Below, piece after piece: positions 22,520-34,565 of a DNA stretch of 64,000 nt. Location: the NCBI GenBank assembly GCA_963971575.1, contig OZ020611.1, positions 5,592,882 through 5,656,881 on the forward strand, written 5' to 3'. Position 1 is the first letter of the stretch. The number at the start of each line of letters is the position of its first letter. The stretch is from Liopterus haemorrhoidalis (lineage: Eukaryota; Arthropoda; Insecta; Coleoptera; Dytiscidae). Position numbers and translations under genes: made by a program. The notes below the pieces were generated by a model. It saw nothing but the letters and a program-made list of their open reading frames with translations. It did not search any database and had not been told where the DNA came from.

Positions 22520-23015
22520 TATTTTACATGTTAAATAATTTGCTACAAACCAGTCCATCGCTTGTTCCTGGGACAAATTTGCCTTTTAATTCAATGTTTC
22601 CATTTGGATAGTCACTGTTAACAATTGTTGTGTCATCAGCAAATAGAAAAGTTGATGCATCTATATTATGTGGTAAGTCATTTATATAAATTAGAAACAG
22701 GAGTGGACCAAGAATGGAACCATGCGGTACACCAAATTCCACTACTTCCTCAGAAGACATTTTCATGGAAAACATGCTGACTGCGACCATCAAGGAAACT
22801 TTTTATTAAATTTAAAGCTGTATCGCGGACGCCATAAAACTCAATTTCATGGGAAACACAGTTAAAGTATTTGTAAGATCACAAAATATTGCCGCTGTAT
22901 GTTGCCCAAGTTCCAGCTTCTCCCAAATATCTTCTATTAATTTTATTGCAACTTTTATCGTTGATAATTTACATCTAAATCCAAATTGATGGTCGTTAAG
23001 TAATTGATATAACAA
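22520..23015 (-). pseudogene. LINE reverse transcriptase relic
   Basis: On the minus strand, NDHQFGFRCKLSTIKVAIKL (finger region) is followed by a frameshifted stretch and then VPHGSILGPLLFLIYINDLP and TFLFADDTTIV. The catalytic motif FADD is intact. This fragment lies directly beside a second, better preserved LINE on the same strand at 23020-24815, but the two sequences differ, so they are separate insertions. Confidence 0.85.
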
Positions 23016-23019
23016 TAAT

Positions 23020-24815
23020 GATAGTAATAATATTTATTTATTGACCACAATACAATACAATTAAATCGTTTACAGTCAGTCATGCAAAATCAAGCAAATA
23101 GTGTAGATTTACACAAAAAGAGTTACACATAGATACAATTATTACTCAGATTATTAATCAGATACAAAAAAAATTATCAGATAATTTTTAGTATTATCAT
23201 TAGTAATACTAAAAATTTAAATCAAAATATTCGGACACAGAGTACAATGGATTTTGAATTAGCACATCCTTCACAAACGCTCCAAATTTATTTTGGGGTA
23301 AAAGTCTTACTGACTGGCAGTTTATTAAAGAATTTAATAGCGTAGTAGGTAGTGCTATTTCTGGATTTTGATAGACGGCTGAATTTAGGATATATATCAT
23401 TCTTGTATCTAGTATTATGATTATGAATGTCATTAAAAGATTTACCTAACTAATAAAATTGTGAATATAAGTTAATGACAATATTCATCTTTGTAAAATA
23501 TCAATGTAAATTACTGTAAATGTACCGGGGTGCTAATAACCTCAGCAGTTGAAGCGCCCCCAAAATATATCCTAAATAAAAAAAAAAAAAAAAGATTTAA
23601 AGTCGTCTTTATTTTTGTTAAAAAATTTAAACAGGCAAAAATGTAGAGTGATGGTAGAGTCATAATTTGCAAAGATAAAAAAGATTTTTGACAGGCTGCT
23701 CTGTAAGAAATACTGTCAATGATTCTCACAGCGCGTCTTTGCAATGCAAAAATTCTATCAGCAGAAGACGAGTGTCCCCATGCTAAGAGGGCATAAGAAA
23801 TATGTGATTGAAAAAGTGAGTAATAAGCTACTAAGAGCACATCTTTAGTTACTATGTCCACAAGACTTCTCAGTAAGAAAATTGTTCTACATAGCTTATT
23901 ACTCACATGATCAACATGGTGTTTCCAATTTAATTTCTTGTCAACATATACCCCTAAAAATTTAACAAAGCCTGGATTCTCAAATTTATACTTGCTTAAA
24001 GAAATAACCATACTTTCACATTTGTTTGTGTTTAGAGACAACATGTTTGCCGCAAACCAATTGCTAGCATCGTTTAAATGTGAATCACTATTACTAATTA
24101 AATCGCTAAAAGATGTGGATCTTGAAATGATTGTAGAATCATCGGCATATAAAACTGTTTTAATTTTTAAAAATGATGGAAAGTCATTAATGTATATTAG
24201 AAATAGAAGCGGACCGAGGATCGAATTCTGAGGTACTCCACATTCCAACAGCAAGATATCTGATTGATTGTTATTAACAGCAACATATTGATTTCTATTT
24301 GCTAAGTAAGATTGTATTAGTTGCTGACTATTCTCATTGAAACCATATTTTTTAATTTTGCTAATTAATAAATCATGCGGCACACAGTCAAAGGCTTTAC
24401 TTAAGTTCAAGAAAGTTGCCATGCAAAAGTCTTTAGATTCGAGGGTGTCACATAACTCTTCTAAGAAATCTAGTATGGCATCAGTTGTTGATCTGTTTGA
24501 ACGAAATCCGAATTGAGACGAATTTAACAAATTATTTCCTTCTAAGAAAGAAACAATCTGTTTATATAAAAAAAAAATCAAATATCTTTGACAGAATTTG
24601 TAATAGTGATATGGGGCGATAATTATTTAATTCTTCTATGTCCTCTTTTTTATGAAGAGGGAGGACTTTTGCTATTTTTAAGACATCAGGAAAACAATTT
24701 GACTCTATGCATCTATTTATAACTTTTGTTAAGGGCACAATTATTGCATTCTTAACATTTTTAATTAAGTTGGTATTAATTTCATAAGTATCCCGTGTAT
24801 GGATATAGAGTTATA
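23020..24815 (-). pseudogene. CR1/Jockey-like LINE, reverse transcriptase to 3' end
   Basis: A 356-codon frame (24581-23511, minus) has NSSQFGFRSNRSTTDAILDF, LSKAFDCVPHDLL, VPQNSILGPLLFLIYINDF, VLYADDSTIIS and the thumb motif KFLGVYVDKKLNW. Upstream, to about 24810, frameshifted sequence supplies the preceding palm segment including a NYRPISLL-like motif. Downstream, 23433-23209 encodes the conserved C-terminal tail with LYSVSEYFDLNF. An A-run at 23578-23594 sits between these. The 3' end near 23025 has an ATTATT-type simple tail. The endonuclease domain is missing and the frame is broken, so it is dead on arrival or decayed. Confidence 0.88.
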
Positions 24816-26341
24816 ATAAAATTAAATGGTTTTATTTTGTACACTACTTTTGGGATAAACATAATTCCGATAACGAGGAGAATACATCAATTTGTAGAAA
24901 ATTTACAATATACCCCTGTCTGTTGGTACGCTACTGTAATTCCGTAAGTTAAGTTCAATTTAATTGGTGTGTTGCCAGGAGAGAAGAGAAGATATGCTCT
25001 GGAGAATTGTTCCTTGCAGTGTTTTCAATTGGGCTCCTAATATCTACTAGAAGCTCGAAGTCAGACACGGGGGCTGTTTTATGTTCAGTTTAGTTAACCC
25101 TACTTCTCAAATATCCTGTTTTACCAGGGCACGGAACAATAAATATCTCACAGAGTCGCTTCGCCTCCAACACCTAACAAATGTGACACGCCGCCAAAGC
25201 ACGAGATAGATTTCGCGGCTCGTGGTCTTAGGAAACTGGGACATTCATTTCAAAAAAGACTTGTTACAACAAGATTTATTAAATAGTGTAAATTTTGTTT
25301 TTAAATTAGCTTTTAGAGTTTTGTTGATGTTTAAATAGTATACACTACTATACTATATTGAATTTTAAAATAACTAGACTATACGCGTTACGATTTTTAG
25401 AGGCAACCGATTGCGGATTGTCGATTAGTTTTGAATCTTTAATGTTTTGAATACTTAAGAGTTTAATAGATGAAACTCGAATATATAGGTAGGTACGGGG
25501 AACATACGTTCTTTATTATAGAAGACAGTCCTTTATTTTAGAGCGTTGTCCTTTAGATTTATTTATTTCCCAAAAAAACACTTTTTTCCTTTATTATTTG
25601 TTTTTTCATTTAAAACAGTAGTGCGCAAACTAAGGGTCTCGGGTCGCGACCCTTGAGGGGTCTGGTAAAATTACTAGTTACTAGCGTTATGGTTCCCCCT
25701 CAAAAATTGCTCAGCCCCCCAAAATTGCTTGGAGAATAATGTATTTTAGAATTGAGGACCATTTTTTTAGGTCTTCACTTGTATTTTCATAATAATTATA
25801 ATAATAATAATATGTTTATTGACAAAAATTATACGTATAGAGCATGTTTTTCGTCAGTCAGGTACAATATATAAATAGTAACTTATAGCTAGTGAAATTA
25901 GAGCAATGTAAAATATTATAAAATAAGAATAAAATAGAAAAAAAAATACATAAAATAAAAAATATAAAATACTTGAAGTCAACAGTTCCAATTCACAGTA
26001 TTTGTATCAAAATTTAAAAACTCTTCAAATGTATAAAATGGATTAGATTCCAAGAAATCTGACCCCCAAATACCACCCGCCTGCGCCACTGGTTCTATTG
26101 TCGAGAATTAGTCTTTTAAGTGAAGAGCAAAAAAAAAAAGTCCTCCCTTCTTAATTTTAAGTGAAGAGCAAAAACAAGTCCTCACGGTACGGGGGGGGGG
26201 GGGGTCCAGAAGTTTAACCTGAAGTATAGTTACATTCAATTATTTTTTGTGGTCACTACATCTAAAAGTGTCCCATATAAAAGAGTTGTTTTACTCACTA
26301 ACTCTTTATATTTTACTAATTTATATGTTGTGTTGTTTCAG
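24816..26341. other. End of the upstream intron, non-coding
   Basis: Includes a moderately GC-rich block at 24950-25250, an ATAATAATA-type tail at 25790-25812 resembling the 3' tail of the LINE at 23020, and a run of 14-16 G at 26190-26205. The last bases TTGTGTTGTTTCAG form a good splice acceptor for the exon at 26342. The GC-rich block might be an LTR or old gene fragment, but I cannot support either. Confidence 0.45.
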
Positions 26342-26561
26342 GCTGAGATATGGAGCGTGTTCATAGCGATCCTGAGGAAGAGCGTTCGGAACCTGCAGGC
26401 GTGTACGGACGTGGGACTGATAGAGCACGTGCTGCACCGGCTGCGACTGGCCGACACCGTGGTCGCAGATCTCCTCATCGAGATGCTCGGGGTGCTCGCC
26501 TCTTACAGCATCACTGTGCGGGAGCTGAAGCTGCTCTTCGGTGCCATGAAAGCTGTCAACG
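26342..26561 (+). CDS. Nbea: Neurobeachin, internal exon (N-terminal armadillo-like region)
   Basis: The exon follows a TTTCAG acceptor and ends before GTCAGT, encoding 73 codons plus one base. The peptide begins [20 protein letters not shown] and includes [20 protein letters not shown] and [12 protein letters not shown]. This is the conserved alpha-helical N-terminal region of neurobeachin, in vertebrates preceded by a segment ending in CQ. Neurobeachin is a large BEACH-domain scaffold that binds PKA and works in membrane trafficking and synapses. Preceding exons are not in the window. The donor G is the first base of a split glycine codon completed by the next exon. Coding GC content is well above the flanks. 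Confidence 0.95.
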
Positions 26562-26631
26562 GTCAGTACTCATAAATTGAATATTTGAATACTTGAATAT
26601 TGAATAATTGACATATGTATTAGCAACAAAT

Positions 26632-27415
26632 ATATTAGTACGAGAGCTAGCAACGTTTTCGAGAAAGAATTTTAAGTCGGGTGGTTTTTCGATATTTCCC
26701 TTTCTTATTGAAGTTAGGTAGGGATGCGGTACGTCTGGCACCTGGGAGCGGTTGCGTTTACCTGTGCGCATATCGTCTGTACAGGTAAAAATATTGTATT
26801 ATTAATGGATATTTTGAAATCATTTTAAGACATTTTTTTTTTTTATATGTATAATTTTCTATGTCTTTTTAGCATTATATATTTATAGTTGCCAGACAGT
26901 TTTGTTGTTGCTAACAGTGCACCAGATCTAATTTAAGTAATTAAAAAATAATAATTTTCAAACCTTTTTAGTATAGCTGTAATTTTAATATGATATAGTT
27001 CTGTAATCAAAGAATACAATATTAATTTGCCAGACGGAAATTCCGTTGTTTAATTAGGAACCAGACCAATTTAAGTTCTGGGGAGAATAGGTGAGTTAGA
27101 AGAGTGTGGCAACTTATTCGTTGGTTGCGTGAGAGAGATAGCTGCAACAGGGAGCGTTATGAGAGAGATAAACAGTCACAACTGCTATATTTAGGGTTTT
27201 GTAGGTATGACCAAAAAACCCTTATACCGTTATTTTTTCATATGTCTGTCTGTCTCCACTTTTTACTTGTACAGGCGAAATGTGCACAGGTAAACGCAAT
27301 CGCTCCCAGGTGCCAGACGTACCGCATCCCTACCTAACCATAATAAAGGGAAATATCGAAAAACCAACCGACCTAAAATAAACTTTTTTGTGACGTTGCT
27401 AGCTCTTATACTATA
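26632..27415. mobile_element. Fold-back element with inverted arms of about 140 bp
   Basis: The left arm (26632-26785) and right arm (27265-27415) are inverted copies sharing GAGCTAGCAACGT, GGTTTTTCGATATTTCCC, TAGGTAGGGATGCGGTACGT and GGGAGCGGTTGCG. Candidate TA duplications lie at the edges. The interior contains the start of a family A copy (AGGGTTTTGTAGGTATGACC at 27195 with a short GTCT run). No transposase is present. It lies 70 bp after the donor of the preceding exon. Confidence 0.75.
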
Positions 27416-28336
27416 TCGTTATGCCTTCCAATATATCAACCTGCTTTATTATGATTGATTTGGTTGTCAATTTAATTAAAAATATTATATTAATATACTT
27501 CAATTGTATTTACTCTGTACGTACTTACAAACCGAGGAGTCCAATTTAGTGAGTTCATAATTCACAAACGATTTCAGATATGAACTCTCCGGGTTCGCTA
27601 GTTGGTTGCAATGATCATCAAGATGGACTTAGGGTTGCTCAATTGAACTCGACTAACCTACTATAATTACGATAAAGGATTTTATATTTACATTATTAAA
27701 CATATTTGACATTAATAATTGCGTTGATATTAATAGCTAATCCATTTAAAATACATTCACAGACCTCCACACACATGAGAAGTCTTATAATATCAAAAAC
27801 AAATTTGTTCCCTGGACACTAAATATAACACTTCCGTCTCCGATATAAAAAATAATTTTACACTAACTTAATAACCATGGTTAATATGTATATAAAATTT
27901 GCCGAAAATACGACTTTTAAGAAACGGCGCCTCCACCATATGTCACTGCTAGGATTGATTTTGGGGGTTGGTAGCGAAGATTTATATGGATTAGACTTGA
28001 AATAGTTAATTAACGTGTGAAAGTCAATTACTATGATAAGAATAAGGAACCAGCACTAATTTTAAGTGCAATTGTTAGATTGTTGTACTAAGTAACTGTT
28101 AAGGCGGACCAGTAGGATAACTAATAGGAAAGGGAAATATTTAAGAAAAGCCGAGATCTTCATCAGAGCTTAGTTAATAGTCATGATATAAAATAACAAT
28201 TTAAAATTAATAAAAAACACATCATATTGTCCGGTCATGGAACTGAGTTCAATGGACAGTTCAATGGACATTCTATCGGAAACCCTACTCCTGTTTGTTC
28301 TGTTGACATGTTTATCAACAAGTGATTTTATTGCAG
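27416..28336. other. Neurobeachin intron remainder
   Basis: AT-rich intron sequence. The segment 28012-28047 (GTGAAAGTCAATTACTATGA region) has a close relative at 53066-53110 inside a fold-back mariner. The end TTTTATTGCAG is the acceptor for the next exon. Confidence 0.5.
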
Positions 28337-28635
28337 GTCGTTGGCCAAGGCATTCCACCAAACTTCTGAACGTTCTTCGTCAGATGCCTCAGAGAAACGG
28401 TCCGGATGTGTTCTTCAGTTTTCCAGGGAGAAAGGGATCGGCGGTAGTGTTACCACCATTGGCGAGGTGGCCGCATGAAAACGGCTTTACCTTCAGCACC
28501 TGGTTCCGGCTGGATCCCATCAACAGCGTCAATATTGAGAGAGAAAAGCCGTATCTTTATTGCTTTAAGACGGCGAAGGGAGTCGGGTACAGCGCTCATT
28601 TTGTCGGAAACTGTCTTGTACTTACATCCATGAAG
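28337..28635 (+). CDS. Nbea: Neurobeachin exon (start of ConA/LamG-like domain)
   Basis: The acceptor is TTGCAG and the donor is GTAAGA; the exon is 299 nt. It completes the split glycine and continues [20 protein letters not shown], then [10 protein letters not shown] and [14 protein letters not shown] sequence ([20 protein letters not shown]), and [20 protein letters not shown]. This is the beginning of the concanavalin A-like (laminin G-like) domain of neurobeachin, in which GFTLNTWFR and [10 protein letters not shown] are strongly conserved. It ends in phase 0 after TSMK. Reading through the donor adds about 30 nonsense residues, so the longer open frame is not the protein. Confidence 0.96.
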
Positions 28636-28949
28636 GTAAGAGAGAAATTAAATATGGAGTTTAAAATTTCATTAATTATAAACACCCAACATTTTTATTT
28701 TAACAAGATTTTGCTTAAATTGTGTCACAACCTGTAACCCAGAGGAGTTGATTTTAAAGTGCTGAAAGGTCAGGGATTAAACTGAATAGGATTACTTATC
28801 TGAGATTATCTTTATAAAAAGTTTTCGGTTTTACAATTAAGCGCTTGCAGCTAAAGGTTGTGGCTAGAACTGACATTATTTTACCAGCGCGCAGAAATAT
28901 TATTATATCTTTTACTGAACAGATTTTCCTGGGTACTTTCCAAATCAGT

Positions 28950-30160
28950 GGAAGACTGCACATATATTGCTATTTAATAAGCCCGGAAAAAACAAGAACC
29001 TTCTTACCAGTTACCGTCCAATCAGTCTTTTGAACACTTTATCAAAATTATTAGAGAAAATCATTCTTAGCAGACTCCAAAAACAACTCGAAATCTTGAA
29101 CATTCTTCCACCATTTAAGTTTGGCTTTAGAAAACACCACAGCACAACACAACAACTACTTAGACTTACAGAAATAATAGAAAACGGTTTCGAAAATATA
29201 CAATTCACCACAGTACTTTTTCTAGATATAGCACAGGCCTTCGACAAAGTCTAGTTAAACGGCATGAAATACAAACTTTTGCACGTCCAATTACCATAAT
29301 ATATTACTGCTATATTATTCTCATTCCTGGAAGATCGAAACTTTGCAGTTCGCATTAATAACGAAATCTCGAATTAAAGCTTATTGAAGCATGAGTCCCA
29401 CAAGGCAGTATATTAGGCCCAATTTTATGCAACATCTATGCCAGCGACGTCCTAACAGCTCAAGCAGAAATTGCCATGTACGCGAATGATACCGCAATAA
29501 TCACGCAAGACTTCGAATTACAGCAACCAATACATGTTTGTCGTTGGCTCAAAAGCTGGAATATAACTTTAAATACGGACAAGTGCGAAGGTAAAATATT
29601 TGCTCTGAAGAGAATCCGAAATCCAAATAATATTATCATCAATAATCAAACTTTAGAATGGAATGCAAAAGATATAACTGTGCGATATTTAGGACTACAT
29701 TTAGATACCCATCTAACTTGGAGCCACCACATCAACATCAAACTGCAAAAAGCATACACCAGACTTCGTCAATTATACCCCCTGATCGAAAATCCGCCCT
29801 TAAAACAAAGTGTGCACTGCTATTATATAAATCTCTAATAAAACTTTTAGTACTTTACGGCTGTGAAGTGTGGAAAACACCTCCAAAACTAATCTAAACA
29901 AAGTGCAAGTGCTCCAAAATAAACTTCTAAGAAGTAAATGCCCCTTGGTTTATCAGAAACGAACAATTGCATAATGAACTCCTAATATCGTCAATATCCA
30001 CCCAAGTCAAAAATCAAACTCAACATTTTCTAGAAAACTTAAACAACTGTGAAAGTGCTGTACACTACAACATTGCTAACAAAGGACTACATAAAAGACT
30101 GAAGAGACGCTTACCCCAAGATCTCTGCTCAGATTTTTCTGACATAAAAGATTAGCTCTA
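28950..30160 (+). pseudogene. Jockey-type LINE relic with YAND in place of YADD
   Basis: The plus strand carries NLLTSYRPISLLNTLSKLLE, FKFGFRKHHSTTQQLLRLTE, FLDIAQAFDKV then a stop, a frameshifted B motif (GSILGPILCNIYASDV), the catalytic region MYANDTAIITQD, the thumb motif RYLGLHLDTHLTW and the tail with LVLYGCEVWKTPP. These match Jockey-clade reverse transcriptases. The catalytic YADD has become YAND, removing one of the two metal-binding aspartates. Stops and frameshifts are spread throughout. It lies in the intron between the second and third exons seen here, on the sense strand. Confidence 0.88.
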
Positions 30161-30361
30161 AATCTAATTAATATTATATTTTATAACTTATATTTAAATT
30201 AGGAACGTTATGTAATCCCCACCTAAGGAATAAGAACTATTGTTAACACCTATAACCCCGCTGTGAATAACAGATGTATTTGTTAAAAAATCTCTCAGTT
30301 CTAAAATTAATTAATCGTGTTCCAATCTTGCCCCTGACGAAACGTTGCCTTTTATATAGAT

Positions 30362-31685
30362 CAGCGTTTCCCAAACTATGCGCCGCGGCGCCCTGGGCTA
30401 GGCTACAGGGGCGCCGCGAAGACCCAGGATTTTTTTTTGTGATCTCTTTCTAGTTTAGAAGTGAGGACCTTTTTTAGGTTTTGTAGGTATGACCACCAAA
30501 AAACTCCTTATAACGTCACTCATGTGTCTGTCTGTGCGGTAGAAATTGTAGCCAAACGGCTTAACGTAGAAAGTTAAGATTTGGCATGCTTATACAACTT
30601 TTTGACCCACATATAGGAAAAATACTGAGATTTCAAAAAAACACATTTAGAAATAAATATAAACAAATATGTATTTAATAAAGAGTGGCATACCAAATGA
30701 AACCTCTTAATACGTGGACCAAAAAAACTCCGTAATGAACATTAATATGAACCAGAATAGCTCAACAGGAATTTTTGATCAGATAAGTTTTTCGAAAAGT
30801 GCCGTTTTTTTGAGACATTGATAAAAAAAAATATTTTTTTAAGATTTATTGTGTGGTATCAAAAGAAAGCTCTTAAGACGTAGATTACGGAACGATAGAT
30901 AGTTTTTTGAAATTCGTTTTTTTTTTTTTAACACGAATTTAGCCAAAAATGTGCAAAAGTTAACCCTTTTACCCAGAGAGGTTAAGCTAAAAATCTGAAA
31001 AAATTAAAGGTAATGTATATAGATGTGAGCTGGAAACGTACAAGACGAATTTTATATAAAAATATGGTAGTTTTTGTGTTTTTGAAAAAATTTATTATTT
31101 TTTTAATTCATGGTTAAATTATGGCTAATAATGTTATGGATTTTCTGTATTTATAGCTAAGATTTTTTGGAATTTAAAATATTTAAAAAATAATATATTT
31201 ATTTTAATAGTTGCAAACCGAGTTACTCACAACACACCACACTACACTCTACACTGTAGAATATTACTTATTCTAATGAAGACTGGAATACGAAGCAAAT
31301 GTAGAAAAATACGTTGGGATATTTGGCAAATTATTTAAATTTTGTTTAAAAAAAAATAAATTGAAGCTCTTAGTTCTCAAATAACGAATAAAAGTGATTA
31401 TTAAAAAAACTGTTGATTTTGATGTAATAAATATACACTTATTAAATACCTACAAAACCCTGAAATGTGTGAAAATTCACACTTAACTTCATTTTTTTTT
31501 TTTTTTGTCATCTCTTTTTTGTAGTTTAGAAATAAGGCCCTTGATTTTAGATCATCACTTATAGTTTCATATCTTCAACTGTCTAATAAAATAAAATGAA
31601 AAATTTAATGTGTTGACTTGGGGCGCCGCGGGATAATTTTAATACATTAAGGGCGCCCGGAACCAAAAAAGTTTGGGAACCGCTG
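30362..31685. mobile_element. hAT-type element enclosing a family A copy
   Basis: The left end is CAGCGTTTCCCAAACTATGCG and the right end GTTTGGGAACCGCTG. The flanking octamers ATATAGAT (30354-30361) and ATACAGAT (31686-31693) differ at one base. GC-rich sub-terminal blocks (GGCGCCGCG) face each other. Removing the family A copy at 30476-31461 leaves a MITE of about 340 bp, so A4 is nested. Confidence 0.82.
30476..31461 (+). repeat. Family A repeat, copy A4
   Basis: Starts AGGTTTTGTAGGTATGACC and ends ATACCTACAAAACCCT followed by the palindrome TGTGAAAATTCACA. The microsatellite is reduced to GTGTCTGTCTGTG. The tRNA-like block of A1-A3 is absent; instead there is a CACACTACACTCTACACTGTAG hairpin near 31236, shared with copy A6. 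It represents a second subfamily. Confidence 0.8.
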
Positions 31686-31827
31686 ATACAGATAGATGAG
31701 TGTTACGCACTGTTTTGTTATCTAATGATAGACATTCAACATTTATGCTCCCAAATGGACCTCCCTTACTTACAAAATACTTAGGAATTCCTGAAAAGTA
31801 TGAAATTTCACTCTTCACATCCTTTTT

Positions 31828-31874
31828 AGGGTTTTGTAGGTATGACCAAAAAACCCTTATACCGTCATTTTGTC

Positions 31875-31916
<42 letters not shown>

Positions 31917-32724
31917 TCGGTAAAAATTGTGGCCAAACTGCTAAACCTAGAGAGTTGAAATTTGGCATGCTTATACAACTCTTTGACCCGCACATAGGAA
32001 AAATACTAAAACATCTAAAAAACATACCCCCCTAAAAATATAAACAAATATGTGCTCATCGAAAAAAAATATTTTTTTTAAATTCTGAGTAGGGTACCAA
32101 ATGAAAGCCGCGTGGATTAACGATCAAATTTTTACTTTTGCAAAATAAATTATTTTGATGCGATTTTCGCCAAAATTGTGCAAAAAAAATTTTGTCCCAC
32201 ACCCTGTAGCCCAGATGGTTTAAACTAAAAATCTAAAAAAATTCTAAGTAATATATATTGGTGTGAACCGAAATAATACAACAGGAATTTTTGATCAGAT
32301 TATGTTTTCGGAAAATACAGCATTTTTTGTTGTTTTTGGTTCACAAAGTATAAAAGTTATACCAATGTAAGACACTCACATGCAAGTCGTACGATAGCGT
32401 AATGGGTTAGAGCACTGATGTCGTAAGCTAAAATTAGCTGGAAAACGAAGGGTTCCGAGTTCGAGTACGGAGTGAATTTTATTTTTTCTTTTTTTTTTGC
32501 ATTTTTATTATGTTGAAATTATTTTGTCAAAATTCTAGTTATATTTTGACAAATGTTGTATTTAATTTTTAAGAGCGTAAATTTAATAACCAGTCTTATT
32601 ATATGATTAACAGACGATAAATTATTTTAAAAATATCGTTAATTTTGCCGTGATTACTACAAAGTAAAATTTGTCCTACACACTCAACATACCGCCTTCA
32701 CTTATTATATACCTGCGAAACCCT
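31828..32724 (+). repeat. Family A repeat, copy A2 with (GTCT)n and tRNA-like block
   Basis: Runs from AGGGTTTTGTAGGTATGACC to ATACCTGCGAAACCCT, with (GTCT)n at 31873-31916, the block TTTGGCATGCTTATACAACT, and a tRNA-like segment at 32385-32471. It ends with the TGTGAATATTCACA palindrome, 100 bp before the next coding exon. It is very similar to copy A3 over its whole length. Confidence 0.85.
32385..32471 (+). other. tRNA-like sequence within copy A2
   Basis: TAGCGTAATGGGTTAGAGC resembles a tRNA A box with D-loop context, and GAGTTCGAGTACGG resembles a B box with T-loop, 60 bases later. The extra spacing and lack of a complete acceptor stem argue against a working tRNA. It is more likely a tRNA-derived internal promoter. 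Confidence 0.5.
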
Positions 32725-32828
32725 GAAATGTGTGAATATTCACACTTCACATCAATTTTTTTTTTTATTTATAACTGTTTCGTCACTAGTTTTTATCATT
32801 AAATTTATTATATTAAATTATTTTGCAG

Positions 32829-33149
32829 GTGAAGGGTAAAGGTTTCCAACATTGTGTAAAATACGAATTCCAACCACGTAAATGGTATATGCTAGCCGTG
32901 GTGTACATCTACAATCGATGGACGAAGAGTGAGATCAAATGCCTGGTGAACGGGCAGCTCGCCTCCAGCACGGAGATGGCCTGGTTCGTCAACACCAACG
33001 AGCCCTATGACAAGTGCTATATCGGTGCCACCCCCGAGCTTGACGAGGAGAGGGTGTTCTGCGGACAGATGAGCGCCATCTACCTCTTCAGCGAGGCTCT
33101 CACAACACATCAAATTTGCGCCATGCACCGTTTAGGACCTGGCTACAAG
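32829..33149 (+). CDS. Nbea: Neurobeachin exon (ConA/LamG-like domain)
   Basis: Exon of 321 nt (107 codons, phase 0 at both ends) between TTTTGCAG and GTAATT. The peptide begins [20 protein letters not shown], then [54 protein letters not shown] and ends MHRLGPGYK. This is the core of the neurobeachin ConA-like domain: the pattern of [22 protein letters not shown] and FCGQ is conserved from flies to vertebrates. It is the best conserved exon in the window. Confidence 0.97.
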
Positions 33150-34235
33150 GTAATTCTTTAATTACAGTAAGGTACAGGGGCGCACACAAGGGGATGGTCC
33201 AGTGGGTCCGGCCCGCTTCTAAGATTATATGCGAATGTTTGTAATTATACCCTAACAAGTAAAAAGCTCAAAATATAGTGGATATACAGTTACGGTCAAA
33301 ATAATAAATACACCTAATATACTGTCAGACGTCCATTTTCAAAACAACACAAAGAGTCATCAAATCGACGTAAATTCAACTATTTTACCAGTGGTGGTCC
33401 ACACTGTTTTTACTTTGTGATAACCTAACTACTTTCAAGGCTAACTTACCAAAATCTCCCTCACAGAAATAGTTCTGAAAGGAACTGATTGTTTTAACTA
33501 ACAGTTTTAATAAAATATCGAAACACAAACAAGGTACCAAACAAACAGTTGACTAATTAAATAATAAGTAACTGAGTGACATTACCGATGACGGCGCTGT
33601 GCGCCAAGGCAATATGGCTGTCGTGTCTAGTATTCAGCTGTCAATGTGCTAATAGCTAACAGGTTAATTTAAGCACAGTACATTTTATTTTATGAAAATG
33701 AGAGTAAATATTTGCGATTTTTTTTCAATTTTTAAGCGCTACACATGTATCGAGGTGTATAACAGAAGGTGGGCATCAAATTACAGTATTTAAAGTTTAA
33801 TTTCAGTAGATTTATTGAAGTGTAATTTGTAGTTGAGCAGGTTTTAAATGCCGGACAAGTAATTTTATGCGGTACATCTGAGTGTTGGTCATCTGAATTT
33901 ACAATATATGGATTCTGTTTGTAAACAAGTGCATTATGTTCATTGCCTCATGAAATAAAATTAGTTTTAGTTTTTATGCTACAAATGTCATGAACAAACT
34001 CGCATAGTATCAGTTACGTTTTATAATTCCCATGCCTTCCTCTTGTCCATAACCAAATCTTTTCCAATCTGGACTTAATATTAACTTTCCTTCCATTTTT
34101 CTTAAGAAAAGAAAAAAACAAAGATGCCTATCTTTATCCTGTCTTGAATGACAGTCAAAAACACTACAATTTGTTCTACTTTTATAGTTTATCACAACTT
34201 CTATCGACATTCTAACAAAAATTCAACACTGGAAC
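33150..34235. other. Neurobeachin intron, first part
   Basis: AT-rich intron DNA. A G/C-rich string beginning CAGGGGCGCACACAAGGGG at 33174 resembles a hAT end, but no partner or 8-bp duplication was found. Confidence 0.4.
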
Positions 34236-34565
34236 CAGTGATGAATTTTCCGGAAGTGACCTAAATTTTCAGGAAGCGATTCTATAAAGTCAAGTGATAT
34301 CTAGGAACCTATTCTGTATTTTTAAGAAAACAAATCACTTACTTCCATTTATTAAATATAAGGAAAAATTTTTAAGAGGTATTATTAATAACCTATAAAA
34401 TAAATATTACATTTGCAACACTGCAGGGCACGGCGCACGATTCAAAACTGAAGTCAGAGTAATTCATTTATTTTTAATAATTTTAACAACCGGTTCCCTA
34501 ATGTTTCAATAATTTTAAGAAACGGTTCGCGCGAACCGGTCCGACCCGGTAGGATGCCATCACTG
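34236..34565. mobile_element. hAT-type MITE with perfect 8-bp duplication
   Basis: Begins CAGTGATGAATTTTCCGG and ends GGATGCCATCACTG. The octamer ACTGGAAC lies on both sides (34228-34235 and 34566-34573). A CGGTTCGCGCGAACCGG palindrome lies near the right end. It codes for nothing. Confidence 0.88.

Noticed and set aside
24950..25250. LTR retrotransposon terminal repeat
   Set aside because: The region is GC-richer than its flanks, but there is no second copy, no primer site and no coding domains.
25610..26215. hAT element from CAGTAGTGCGCAAACTAAGG
   Set aside because: No mirrored end and no 8-bp duplication could be found.
26350..26580. Alternative frame over the first visible neurobeachin exon (arginine/alanine-rich)
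   Set aside because: Shadow frame of the GC-rich exon; the frame beginning AEIWSVF matches neurobeachin and joins the next exon in phase.
32385..32471. Functional tRNA gene
   Set aside because: A- and B-box-like motifs exist, but acceptor and anticodon stems do not form and the block repeats inside a mobile repeat family.
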